Assembly (NCBI GenBank): GCA_020310875.1 | Contig: CM035423.1 | Location: forward strand, 121,000,722 to 121,064,721 | Origin: Ceratopteris richardii | Lineage: Eukaryota > Streptophyta > Polypodiopsida > Polypodiales > Pteridaceae | Reading direction: 5' to 3' | Length of the DNA stretch: 64,000 nucleotides | Shown: positions 14,157-25,560 of the stretch, piece after piece | How positions within the stretch are numbered: position 1 is the first letter of the stretch | Layout: every line of letters starts with the position of its first letter | Notes under the pieces: generated by a model | What the model was told of the DNA's origin: nothing | Database searches by the model: none | Seen by the model: only the letters and a program-made list of their open reading frames with translations | Translations under genes and position numbers: made by a program

Positions 14157-16371
14157 ACCTCTTGCATAGCTTCTCTCCACTCTTCTTCCTTGTTGGCTTC
14201 CTCAAATGAAGATGGTTCCTCTGTCATGAATTCTTTAGCTATGTATATGGAATGCTTGGTGACTAGCGATGTGTCATAGCCATACCTTATAGGTTTCTTG
14301 CTTTCCCTTTGAGATCTTCTAAGTGCTTGATTGGATGAATGTGGAATGTCTTTCAATTTTTTGAACTTTACTTTGCTCTTGGACTTCCAAGCTTTGAATT
14401 CTTCAAAATCAATCTGTTCTTCATCTTTTGAGTTGACATCCTCTGATGTATGTGGTTCTTCTTTGGTCAAATTCGAAAAATCATTCTCCAAATCATAGGA
14501 TATCTTTATTTTCCTACAACCATCCTCAAACCAAGAGTTATTTTCATCAAATACCACATCCCTACTAATTGTAAATCCTTTGTTAGTGGGATTATATAAC
14601 CTATATCCTTTCTGATTCTGATCATAGCCAATAAATATGCATCTTTTAGCTTTTGGATCAAGCTTTCCCCTAATTTGTGAGGGTATGTGTGCATAAGCAA
14701 TGCATCCAAAGATCTTGCAATGATCTAAAGAAGGTCTCCTACCATTCCATGCCTCATAAGGTGTCATCCCATCTAGAGACTTTCATGGAAGCCTATTGAT
14801 TAGGTAAGTGGCGGTGGAAACAGCCTCTGCCCATAGATAATTAGGGAGTTTTTTCTTATTCAACATCGATCTTGTAGCCTCTACTATTAATATATTTCTT
14901 CTCTCTACCACTCCATTCTGTTCAAGAGTTTACCTTGTTGTAATCTCTCTCTTTATGCCTCTGTCTTGTAAGAAGGAGTCAAACTCATGTGAGAAATACT
15001 CACCACCTCGTTCAGATATGAGCCTCCTCAAACTTTTACCTGTTTGATTCTCAACCAATGCCAAATACTTATTGAACATGTGAATAGTTTATCTTTATGC
15101 GTCATAAAATAAAGTATTATCCACCTACTATAGTCATCTATGAATGAACCATAATACCTTGACCCTAAAATTGATGGCTCTCTACTAGGATCTCACACAT
15201 CTATGTGTATAAGCTCCAAGTAGTCTTCATACATGTATCCTCTTTTGTTGAATGGTTGCCTATGTGACTTCCCAAATTGGCATGCTCCGCATTTATAAAT
15301 CATGTGTTACTTGGACACATTTGGGATGCCAAGCAGACTCTGATCCGTGCATATTTGCTTCAATGTCCTTTGACCTATATGTCCTAGTCTCTTATGCCAC
15401 ATCTCTGATTTAGATAGGGTTTGTTCCTTATAATTGAACAGAGCAATATTTCTTGTATCTTCAACTTCAAAGGTAAAATGTCTACCAGATTTCTCACCTT
15501 TTACAATCCTCTTGAAGCCTTGTTGAGAGTCCTCCACATATGCTCCATGTCTTGTGAATCTCACCTGTAAACCCTTCTAAACAATCTGTCTAACACTCAT
15601 TAGATTCTTGGTTATTGTTGGCGCATACAATACCCTGCTTAGAAGACTCATGTTACCACCAGCTGATTTAATGTTTCCAATCTTCTTGATTGAGTGCCTA
15701 GTGACATCAACTATCTGAACTTCATGCTTTCCTTTGGGTTCTTCAAGGTCAGAAAATAATGCTACATTGCCTGCTACATAATTGGAGCAACGAGAATCAA
15801 TATAGAATAGGCATTCATCATCTTTACCTTGCTTGGCTATCATATTCATGAGTAAGAGGGAATCCCCTTGATCATCTGTATAGTTATTGTAGTCTCTCCT
15901 TCCTCTCAAGCCTCCTTGATAGTTGTTGTTGTAGGCTTGGTTGTAATTGTGATGATAGTTGTTTCCTCCTTTATTGAACCTGCCTCTTGATTGTCCATAG
16001 CCTCCTCTATGGAAGCCTCTTCCTTTCTAATTCTTCGTGTTCTTGAAGCATTCATCTGTGGTATGATTGGGCAAGCCACAAATGATGCAAGGTGAAGATT
16101 TGTATGGGCTCCCCTTGCCTTGCTTTCCTCCTCTACCCCTTCCTCTAGTACCTCTTTCTCTACTTGTGAAATTCACTTGGGAGGTACTTGTATCGTCTTC
16201 ATTCTTCTTACCTTTACGTTTATCTTTACTCTTATTTTTATCTGTGTAAAGGGTAGAATAATGGTTACCTCTAGAAGTATCTCCATTCTTGTTGAGCTTT
16301 GTCTCATGTGTGAAGAGTTGCCCCATCAATGTATTGAGGTCAGGTATCTGCATGTCCATATATAGGTCCAT
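14157..16371 (-). pseudogene. copia E3 zinc knuckle, protease and integrase
   Basis: Downward from 16371: basic RGRGTRGRG-like stretch and CCHC knuckle (CIICGLPNHTTDEC), protease with FYIDSRCSNYVAGN (the D-S-G triad is D-S-R), GAG_pre-integrase (MWHKRLGHIGQRTLKQIC), a damaged integrase core (stops near 15240-14930), then the integrase C-terminal part 14767-14157 (MTPYEAWNGRRPSLDHCKIF to KHSIYIAKEF). Frame breaks lie near 16030, 15577, 15307 and 14770. Not functional. Confidence 0.87.
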
Positions 16372-16389
16372 TGCTGTGGTAAAAGACTC

Positions 16390-16896
16390 TCATTTGTCGT
16401 CAACTTTGATGTCATTTATGAACTGCCTTACTATCTGCTCCTCTTCTATTTCTTCTCCAATATGCCCAAGCTGATCAGCTACATCCTTCACCTTGGTCAC
16501 ATAGTTAGTTACACTTTGCTTTGGTTGCTTCTTCAAGGTTGTGAACTCCATCCAAAACTGGTTCTTTATGGCCCTTGTATTTGATGAGAAGTATGAAGAT
16601 AGTACTTCCCAAGTCTCTTGGGAGGTCTTACGATTCCTAATATGAGGTAATAAAAAATCAGATATTAAATTGAGTATGTAAGACCTGGCTAGAGCATCCT
16701 TTGCACACCATGCAACTAGTCTCTCTTGCTCCTCTCTTGTAGGTTGATTTTTGCTTATAATTATTGGCATTTCTTCATCTCTGGATATGTATCCATACAA
16801 TCTTCTTTCTTGGAGGTAAGCCTTCATCCTTAAGGACCAAGCTCGATAATTGCCCCTATCCAATTTGTCAATGAATGATGGAAATCCATCTCCCAT
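16390..16896 (-). CDS. copia E3 gag (UBN2-type)
   Basis: The full-length gag module of this family. It starts MGDGFPSFIDKLDRGNYRAW at 16896, has ETWEVLSSYFSS in the middle, and ends FINDIKVDDK. The upstream open frame to 16971 runs through the primer site and LTR and was not used. As in E1 it stops at VDDK, where E7 reads on, so it is probably a nonsense-truncated copy. It would encode the capsid protein only. Confidence 0.75.
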   Translation of the reverse strand: MGDGFPSFIDKLDRGNYRAWSLRMKAYLQERRLYGYISRDEEMPIIISKNQPTREEQERLVAWCAKDALARSYILNLISDFLLPHIRNRKTSQETWEVLSSYFSSNTRAIKNQFWMEFTTLKKQPKQSVTNYVTKVKDVADQLGHIGEEIEEEQIVRQFINDIKVDDK

Positions 16897-16923
16897 TTTA
16901 CCTTGAAGTTGCTCTAATACCAC

Positions 16924-18346
<1,423 letters not shown>

Positions 18347-18812
18347 TATTTTATGATGTTGAGCAATTAGATAATGGTGCAATTAGATAGAACAAATAAA
18401 ATAATGGTCGGTGGAAGTCATCTGCATACGTAAGGGATGGTTCGGTTGCGGTATACGATTCTTTTGAAGGTCATCCTCACACACACACAGACAAATCCAA
18501 AAACAATGAAATTAGCCCCTCTTGGTCTCCAATGAACATAGACCTACAGAAGAAATCGAAAAACAATCCATATATCTCTCCTCTCTTTCTAAATATAATT
18601 ATTTTGAAGCAAATTGGCTTTAATTTATATATAAAAAGGAGGAAAATACAAGAAAGTTAGAGGGTAGATCCATGTACTTTGAAATTTGTGAGGGATCCAA
18701 TATACTTTGAGATTTGGAGCTTGTGAGGGATCCATGTACACATTAGTGAAGTTTCTATGATAAAATCTAGTTGCCAATTCCAGTTGAAAGAATTTCAATT
18801 AGTACCCACATA
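18347..18812. other. no recognisable feature
   Basis: AT-rich spacer between copia E3 and the CACTA terminus. Nothing was recognised. Confidence 0.5.
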
Positions 18813-19140
18813 CACTACAAGGAATACGGGCGTATAGCGACAGTTAAGGCGACAAAATTTCGTCGTTAAAAAATTACAACTTGCATCGTAATTAGCGTCG
18901 CACGTCGACCGTCGATTAAACGACGCATAAAACGATGGTATTTGCGACTTGTCTAGCGACGAAATTGCGACGCTCCCTTACAACGTCGCTAAAACGACGG
19001 CATTTATCAACGTCGCATAAGCGACGTTCTACTACGTCACATAGGCGATGTTAAAAACCGTCGCATAAGCGACGCAAAAAATGGTCGCCTATCCGATGAC
19101 GAATAGCATCGCTTACACGACGATCTGTTGACGAACAAAA
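18813..19140. repeat. CACTA terminus and subterminal repeats
   Basis: The terminus is followed by roughly 320 bp packed with GCGACG/CGTCGC-type motifs in both orientations (for example AACGTCGCATAAGCGACG). In En/Spm such subterminal repeats are TnpA binding sites and methylation targets. CpG density here is far above that of the surrounding AT-rich DNA. Confidence 0.85.
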
Positions 19141-19306
19141 ATTAAAATGTTGGACGCTTTTCGATCGGCATTTTCACGCATCCGATCGAAGAGCTCTCCA
19201 ACGTTTGCACTACGCTTACAAGCTGAAGCAAGTATATGCAGAATTGTTGTTTTGCCTAAGCTGTCTCTTATTGTCTCCTTCTGTCTTTGTTTCTCTCTTT
19301 CTACAT

Positions 19307-19424
19307 CTTTCTCTCTTTGAATTCTCTCTCTCTCTCTCTAGATCTCTCTCTCTCTCTAGATCTCTCTCTCTCTAGATCTCTCTCTCTCTCTCTCTCGCTC
19401 TCTCTCTCTCTCTTTTCTTTATTG
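19307..19424. repeat. CT-rich microsatellite with AGATCT interruptions
   Basis: Runs of TCTCTC broken by TAGATC units. It lies just upstream of the splice acceptor at 19436-19437 and probably serves as, or sits in, the pyrimidine-rich end of the 5'-UTR intron. Confidence 0.85.
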
Positions 19425-19457
19425 CAGGTTATTCAAGAAGCTAACCAAGCAAAAAGT

Positions 19458-22400
19458 ATGGCTAACAATTGTAAGTACAATTTCTATTCTTTGTAGATCA
19501 TTTGAATTGTGTTATTTTCATTACATAGCATACTCACACTTATTGATATGCACTCATACACTTATACATGATGAAGATGCACTTTCACACATATACATAT
19601 ATACACATGCACATATACACACATATATACACATAGATACATGTGCACATACACTTAGACATACATGCATATACATACACACACACATACATATACATGC
19701 ATATACATATACACACACATACACAAGAACATGCACATACTCATACACACATATACACTTATACATACACATGCACATACATACATATACACATGCACAT
19801 ACATACATATACACACACATACATATACTCTTAGGTACACACATATGAATGAATTATATAATTAAAGTATTAAAACACATATACACATGCACACACACAT
19901 GCATATACCTGCATATACACATATACATGCACATACACACACATACACATAGAGTTATACATATACATGCATATACATATACATGCATATACATATACAC
20001 ACACATACACAAGAACATGCCATATTGATACACACATATACACTTATACATGCACATGCACATACATACATATACACACACATGCACATGCACATACATA
20101 CATATACACACACATACACATGCACATACATACATATACACACACATACACATGCACATACATACATATACACACACATACATATACACTTACGTACACA
20201 CATATGAATGAATTATATAATTAAAGTATTAAAACACATATACACATGCACACACACATGCACATACCTACATATACACATATACATGCACATACACACA
20301 CATACACATAGAGTTATACATATACATGCATATACATATACACACACATACACATGCACATGCACATACTCATACACACATATACACTTATACATGCACA
20401 TGCACATACATACATATACACACACATGCACATGCACATACATACATATACACACACATACACATGCACATACATACATATACACACACATACACATGCA
20501 CATACATACATATACACACACATACATATACACTTATGTACACACATATGAATGAATTATATAATTAAAGTATTAAAACACATATACACATGCACACACA
20601 CATGCACATACCTACATATACACATATACATGCACATACACACATACACATAGAGTTATATATATACATGCATATACATATACACACACATACACATGCA
20701 CATGCACATACTCATACACACATATACACTTATACATGCACATGCACATACATACATATACACACACATACACATGCACATACATACATATACACACACA
20801 TACATATACACTTAGGTACACACATATGAATGAATTATATAATTAAAGTATTAAAACACACATACATAATTAAAGTATTAAAACACATGCCTAATATAAA
20901 CAATAATAACAATCAATAGAACAAAACTCTTCATTACTTAATACCATACACACAATTCAAAACATAACTGAAAAAAAAAATAAAAATATATATATATATA
21001 TCAATGTAAATACATATAATCCAATGTCATAATCAACTAAAATCCTAATCATCATCATCATGATCATCATCATCATCAACAATATCATGATCATTCTGAT
21101 CTTCCTCATCCTCATCGTCATGATCACCCTGTGATGATCGAGATCGTCCCTCTTGTGTCTGTCTCTCCACCTCATCCATATTTGTCTCTCCATAATACTC
21201 TTGTATTACATATAACAAACATAAATAAATAAAATAATTAAAACATTCATAAAAACAAAATAATTATATAAAATATAAAAATACTCACGAAGGCATCAAG
21301 ATGATCTTGCATATACTCGCCCAAACGCCGATATCCAAAATGTGTAGCATACTCGATCTCCTGTTTCGTAGGATATCGGCCATAATCTTTCCGCTGCAAT
21401 GAAACAAATAAGAAACATTAGTTGCTTGCATTTTAACTAAAATAAAAAATATACTCACAATAACACATATACTTACAAACGTAGCTACAAAACCATTATG
21501 GCCCATTTGGCCTAGGTGCGATGTGTGGCCCGACTCCACTCTCTTCTTTGCAGCAGCCTGTTTATTCAAGAAAAAAATTTTAATAAATTAAATTTAAAAA
21601 ATTACTAAAATATATAAAAATTATAAATATAAACTATTAATTTGTGTACCTTCTGTTGAGGAAATGACTCCTGAAGACGTAGCTGTCTACAAAAAAACTA
21701 CCACGTCTCAGGTGGTATGCTAGCTCGCCTCTTATTTTTTTCGACCATACAATATCTTCTGTTAATTTAATCTCAAACAGAAAAAAAAGTCAGAATACAT
21801 ACACATATATACACACACATACACATACACATACCCACATACACATATACATGCAAACATATATGCATGCATATATGTATACATATACACATATACATAC
21901 ATATAACATAAACACATATATTCATATCCACATATATACGTACACACACATGCATGCATATACACTCATTCATACAAAATACATGCATTTATCCCACAAT
22001 AATATGTAGTTGTGTATATGTGGATATGTGTGTATGTGTAAATGTGTATATGTGAATATGTGTGTATGTGTAAATATGTATATGTGAATTTTTTGTTTAT
22101 GTAGATAATCAAATTATTAATATCAAATACCATTAATTGTAGATTCTGATCAATCAGATGGAGCTCCACCACCGTCTCCTCATCGTGCAACGACTTTATA
22201 TTGTAAGTATATGAAATATTTAATTTTAAATATATTTGATGGATACATAACTTATATTTTTTTTATGTTTCTTATTATGTGCAGATTCTGATCAATCAGA
22301 GGGTACTCCACCACCTCCTACCCATGCAACGACTTCACATGTGTCCTCCGATAGGAATTATGATGAATTTTACTATGAAGAGCATATTATATGTTGGTGT

Positions 22401-23340
22401 AACTCTTGTTATGGCACGTATCGAAGACCACAATTGGAATGTATTGAACATGAGGCAGAGTATGGTACTTTTGAGCGTGCACCATCACCTAGTCAACGTG
22501 ATAATGCTTGGGTATGTATTTTCTGTATATATTAATGTCATTATTTTATTTAAAAACCATATATAAAATGAAATTATTGTTGATATACAGGAATACTTGC
22601 TCGATGATGATGATGATGATTTTTCTCATAATGTTAATATACCTCGTACACGCCATGGACTTGCTGTTCATCAATTACAAGCTGAGGTTTTTAGAAATCC
22701 TCTACCTCCTGGTTTAGAGAATGAAACGGCTGGAGATTATCCATTGCCAACTCGTGATCGTTCTTTAGTACAAACCTATGATAGAAGAAGATATGGAGGA
22801 TGGAATAGAGGACCACTTCCTTTAGATGGAGAGGTTTTCAACTTTTGGGGTAATCGCTATATGATTGCTCCATCCACTATTACTAATGCTGATCGTGGTC
22901 TCTTTATTGTAGAGGATTTGTATGTGCCTCCGAACTCTGAAGTCACTCTTATGTCATTTTGTGGTCCTATATATGGATGGGGAGATTGGCATCAACTTTC
23001 ACGTTATGTTCAAAGCATGAGTACTTATGGAATATGCTTGAACGCAGCATCCCTTACTAATAGAAGGATTTTACATGCCGAAAATGAAAGATTATATATT
23101 GATGGAAGACCTTACACACATGGAAATATAGCAGGTTTAATAAATAGTAGTCAAGGGTTACATAATAGTTCAAGGACTAATTGCACATTTGAGGAGTGTG
23201 AAAATAGTCATGAACCACCATACATGAGTAGAGATGTAGCAAGATACATAGTTGTCAATGCTATTACTACATTACATGCTGGTGATGTACTATTAGTGAA
23301 TTATGGATGGCGTAGACCTCCAAGAGCACCTTTTAGCTAG
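19458..23340 (+). CDS. SET-domain protein of the CACTA element (4 coding exons)
   Basis: Inferred exons: 19458-19470 (ATG; exon opens at 19438 after TTGCAG), 22143-22202, 22285-22511 and 22591-23340. All introns are GT-AG with GTAAGT or GTATGT donors. The coding sum is 1050 nt, which gives 349 residues. Residues 5-24 and 25-44 are near-duplicate Pro-rich openings (YSDQSDGAPPP, YSDQSEGTPPP). Next is a Cys/His cluster CWCNSC (61-66) with C77 and H80, like the transposase-associated domain of TNP2 proteins. An acidic run (105-110) follows. The SET-like domain is at about 187-340: RGLFIVEDLYVPP, then IDG and GNIAGLINSS (270-287), NC, and HAGDVLLVNYGW (329-340). The usual NHSC is NSSQ here, so methyltransferase activity is uncertain. 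AATAAA follows the stop. Exon 1 linkage across 2.7 kb is the weakest part of the model. Confidence 0.68.
19544..20876. repeat. CA/TA-rich minisatellite with higher-order repeats
   Basis: Low-complexity ACATACACAT-type sequence carries an anchor, GAATTATATAATTAAAG, at about 19851, 20210, 20554 and 20832. The higher-order units are therefore about 359, 344 and 278 bp. It lies in the large intron of the SET gene. Histidine/tyrosine-rich open frames in it are composition artefacts. Confidence 0.9.
21045..21758 (-). pseudogene. TnpA-like CACTA protein (PF03004-like), antisense
   Basis: Minus-strand exons inferred at 21758-21650, 21557-21477, 21393-21289 and 21197-21045, joined by GT-AG introns that all keep phase 0 at the later joins. 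The product starts MVEKNKRRASIPPETW. It passes through KKRVESGHTSHLGQMGHNGF and RKDYGRYPTKQEIEYATHFG, resembling the plant Ptta/En/Spm transposase family, and ends in a long Asp/Glu/His tail. One TAG follows PPETW, where relatives usually have Gln; a single C-to-T change explains it, and I call a pseudogene for that reason. It lies inside the first large intron of the SET gene on the opposite strand. In classical En/Spm, TnpA and TnpD share one orientation, so the arrangement is unusual. Confidence 0.6.
21795..22090. repeat. CA/TA/TG low-complexity tracts
   Basis: ACACATATAC-type sequence to about 21965, then a GTGTATATGTG-type stretch from about 22010. They lie in the intron before exon 2 of the SET gene and have no coding value. 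Confidence 0.85.
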
Positions 23341-23344
23341 AGAG

Positions 23345-23350
23345 AATAAA
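23345..23350 (+). promoter_or_regulatory. candidate polyadenylation signal of SET transcript
   Basis: AATAAA begins five bases after the SET stop codon, in AT-rich sequence. It fits exon 4 being a terminal exon. The motif is short and common in AT-rich DNA. Confidence 0.4.
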
Positions 23351-23860
23351 AATTTGATATATTTAATAAGTTATATACTTAATTTTATATTTGAAGTTTA
23401 CTTTTTATTCATTTATGGAATACTAATGACTTTTATTTATATGTGTAGATTCCAACGTATGATGTTGATGATATTCGTCCACAGCATTCACAATTACCAG
23501 TAAGACCATGATTATCAGAAGCTTCCATGAGGAGGCTACACAAAACCAATCCTGTGCAATATGCAAAGTTGAAAGATCTATATTCAAAAGATGATAAAGT
23601 ACAAGATTTGTGTGACAATGATGAAGATGATGGAATGGCAGATTTTATTGAGGATTGGTATCAAAATGACAGTGAGAGCATTGATATTTCTAAAAATGAG
23701 AAATATACTCGAGAGGAATGTCTAAAGCATGTATATGAAGGAAGTCGTTTGACACGACTAAGTGCAAGCTTACTTATTCTCAACCTTCAAAATCGTTTTG
23801 GATGGAGTAATGTATCTATTTCGACACTATTAAGGTATACTTCTCAATTTTCTATCTATT

Positions 23861-23870
23861 TATATATATA

Positions 23871-23956
<86 letters not shown>
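23861..23956. repeat. (TA)n microsatellite in TNP2 intron
   Basis: About 96 bp of nearly pure TA, with one ATGCAT interruption, directly left of the foldback element. Confidence 0.95.
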
Positions 23957-23961
<5 letters not shown>

Positions 23962-23963
23962 GC

Positions 23964-24277
23964 AGGTTTTTATTCTTACTTTAGATAAGGTAAGAAGAAG
24001 AACTTGAATTGAATGGATACGATTGTTTGGATGGAACGATACAATTGTTTGGATGGTAGGATACGATTGTTTGGATGGCAGGATACGATTGTTTGTTTTT
24101 GAGGTACATACTTCATATCATCCAAAACAAACAATCGTATCCTGCCATCCAAAACAATCAAATTTTGCGTAAATATTTTGAAAGATGCATTAAGAGTTTT
24201 AAAAGATGCGCGGACAATAAGTGTCCATTCAATTCAAGTTCTTGTTCTTACCTTATCTAAAGTAAGAATAAACACCT
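23964..24277. mobile_element. foldback MITE in TNP2 intron
   Basis: The ends are inverted repeats of about 54 bp: AGGTTTTTATTCTTACTTTA... on the left and ...TAAAGTAAGAATAAACACCT on the right. A second nested inverted repeat (GGATACGATTGTTTG against CAAACAATCGTATCC) surrounds 24100. The flanks ACATGC and ACATGT could be a slightly decayed target duplication. It is 314 bp with no coding capacity. It sits wholly inside the intron and leaves the splice sites intact. The family is not assigned. Confidence 0.75.
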
Positions 24278-25047
24278 ACATGTATATATGTATATTTATT
24301 TATTTATCTTTTTTAATATATCTTTTTTGATAAACTTACAGGTTATTATATGAAAAGTTTTTACCAAGTCAGAATATTCTTCCTACCTCACATGATGAAA
24401 TGAAGAAGATAATCAACAATCTTGGTATAGATTATCAATGTATACATGCATGTCCTAACGATTGTATTTTATATAGAGGTGAATATGCAGACTCTTTGAC
24501 ATGTCCCAAATGTCAATCTCCTCGATATAAGGGTGAAGAAGGTAAAATCCCAAAAAAGGTATTGAGACATTTTCCATTGGCTCCACGGATTAGACATATG
24601 TTTCAAAGCCCCGAATTATCAAAGCTTTTGACTTGGGGACATGATCACAAAAGTACTGATGGAATAATCAGAATTTCTCATGATAGTGTTGCTTTTCAGC
24701 ATATTGATTCTACATGGCCTGAATTTGCACAAAATCCACGGAATCTAAAGTTAGGAGTTGCATTAGATGGGATTAATCCATTCTCCATGAAATCTAGTAA
24801 ATGGTCAACATGGCCAGTGGTAGTCATAAACTACAATCTTCCACCATATCTTAGCATTAAAAAGGAACATTTAATGCTTTCACTTTTAATCCCAGGAAAA
24901 AGACAAGTTAAAGATATGAATGTATATCTTGCTCCTCTCATTGACGATCTTCAAGAGTTATGGAGAGGTATTAATTTCATTGATGTATCGAAAAGCATCA
25001 ATGAAAGACATATTACGGTTCGTGGTATTGTGGCTTGGACTATTCAT

Positions 25048-25560
25048 ATGCATACACATACTATCAAATGAAACTTCGTATAAAGTATATACTCATACAC
25101 ACACATACATATACTATTGTGAAGCAAGAATCAATATTGAGTCAAACATAATCTACCTATATCTTTCAATAATAAATTTAATGTATCGCAATAGATTTTA
25201 AATTCTTAATCATATGCACAACCACATACTATTGTGAAGTAAGAATCAATGTTGAGTCAAACAATCACAATATATTTTAAATTTCCAATCATATGCACAT
25301 ACACTTACACATACTATTGTGAAGTAAGAATCAATGTTGAATGAGACAAACACAATATATTCTAAATTCCCAATCATATGCACAACTTAGTATATAGGCT
25401 ATATAGTCATACACACACATTCATATACTATTGTGAAGTAAGAATCATTGCTGAGTCAAACAATCACAATAGTTTAAATTACTTAATATTTATAGCAAAA
25501 GTTTATACCTTGTTCTCTCTAGGACACTTTAAGTTTGTGAAGAACAAAGTAGCTCTTATG
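25048..25560. repeat. 85-bp satellite units, copy A
   Basis: Degenerate units built on CATACTATTGTGAAGTAAGA and ending near AATCACAATAGATTTTAAAT. They are shorter and more irregular than the array in copy B. Confidence 0.8.

Larger units (their letters stand above)
18813..25047 (+). mobile_element. CACTA (En/Spm) element, 3'-truncated, carries SET gene
   Basis: The left terminus reads CACTACAAGGAATACGGG, the classic CACTA inverted-repeat start. It is preceded by ATA, a possible half of a 3-bp target duplication, and followed by CpG-rich subterminal repeats. Inside are a spliced SET-domain gene and a TNP2-type transposase gene on the plus strand, and a TnpA-like gene on the minus strand. The transposase frame breaks at about 25047, where copy A of an unrelated repeat block begins. 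No matching right end (TTCCTTGTAGTG type) was found in the window, so the element is truncated and not autonomous. Confidence 0.85.
23449..25047 (+). pseudogene. TNP2/TnpD-type CACTA transposase (Transposase_21), truncated
   Basis: Exon 23449-23834 and exon 24342-25047 join in frame (AG|G) across a 507-bp intron. The first holds MRRLHKTNPVQYAKLKDLY, an acidic stretch and the conserved RLTRLSASLLILNLQ...GWS segment. The second begins with LLYEKFLPSQN and has the Cys cluster ACPNDCILY...CPKCQSPRY. It continues with VLRHFPLAPRIRHMFQS, LGVALDGINPFS (candidate first catalytic Asp at 24766) and LIPGKRQVKDMNVYLAPL. It ends at IVAWTIH, where relatives continue with D(Y/F)PA, so the rest of the catalytic domain is missing. 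An in-frame TGA at 23509 lies between the 23449 acceptor and Met 23527. Phase-0 joining from 22511 (SET-gene exon 3) to 23449 is in frame, so TNP2 may share those N-terminal exons. Confidence 0.82.

Noticed and set aside
19507..20829. Many overlapping His/Tyr/Thr-rich or Cys/Val-rich open frames on both strands
   Set aside because: Products of translating CA/TA minisatellite DNA in several frames; no domain or codon signal.
20957..21193. Met/Arg-rich minus-strand open frame
   Set aside because: It is an out-of-frame reading of the acidic C-terminal exon of the TnpA-like gene (21197-21045).
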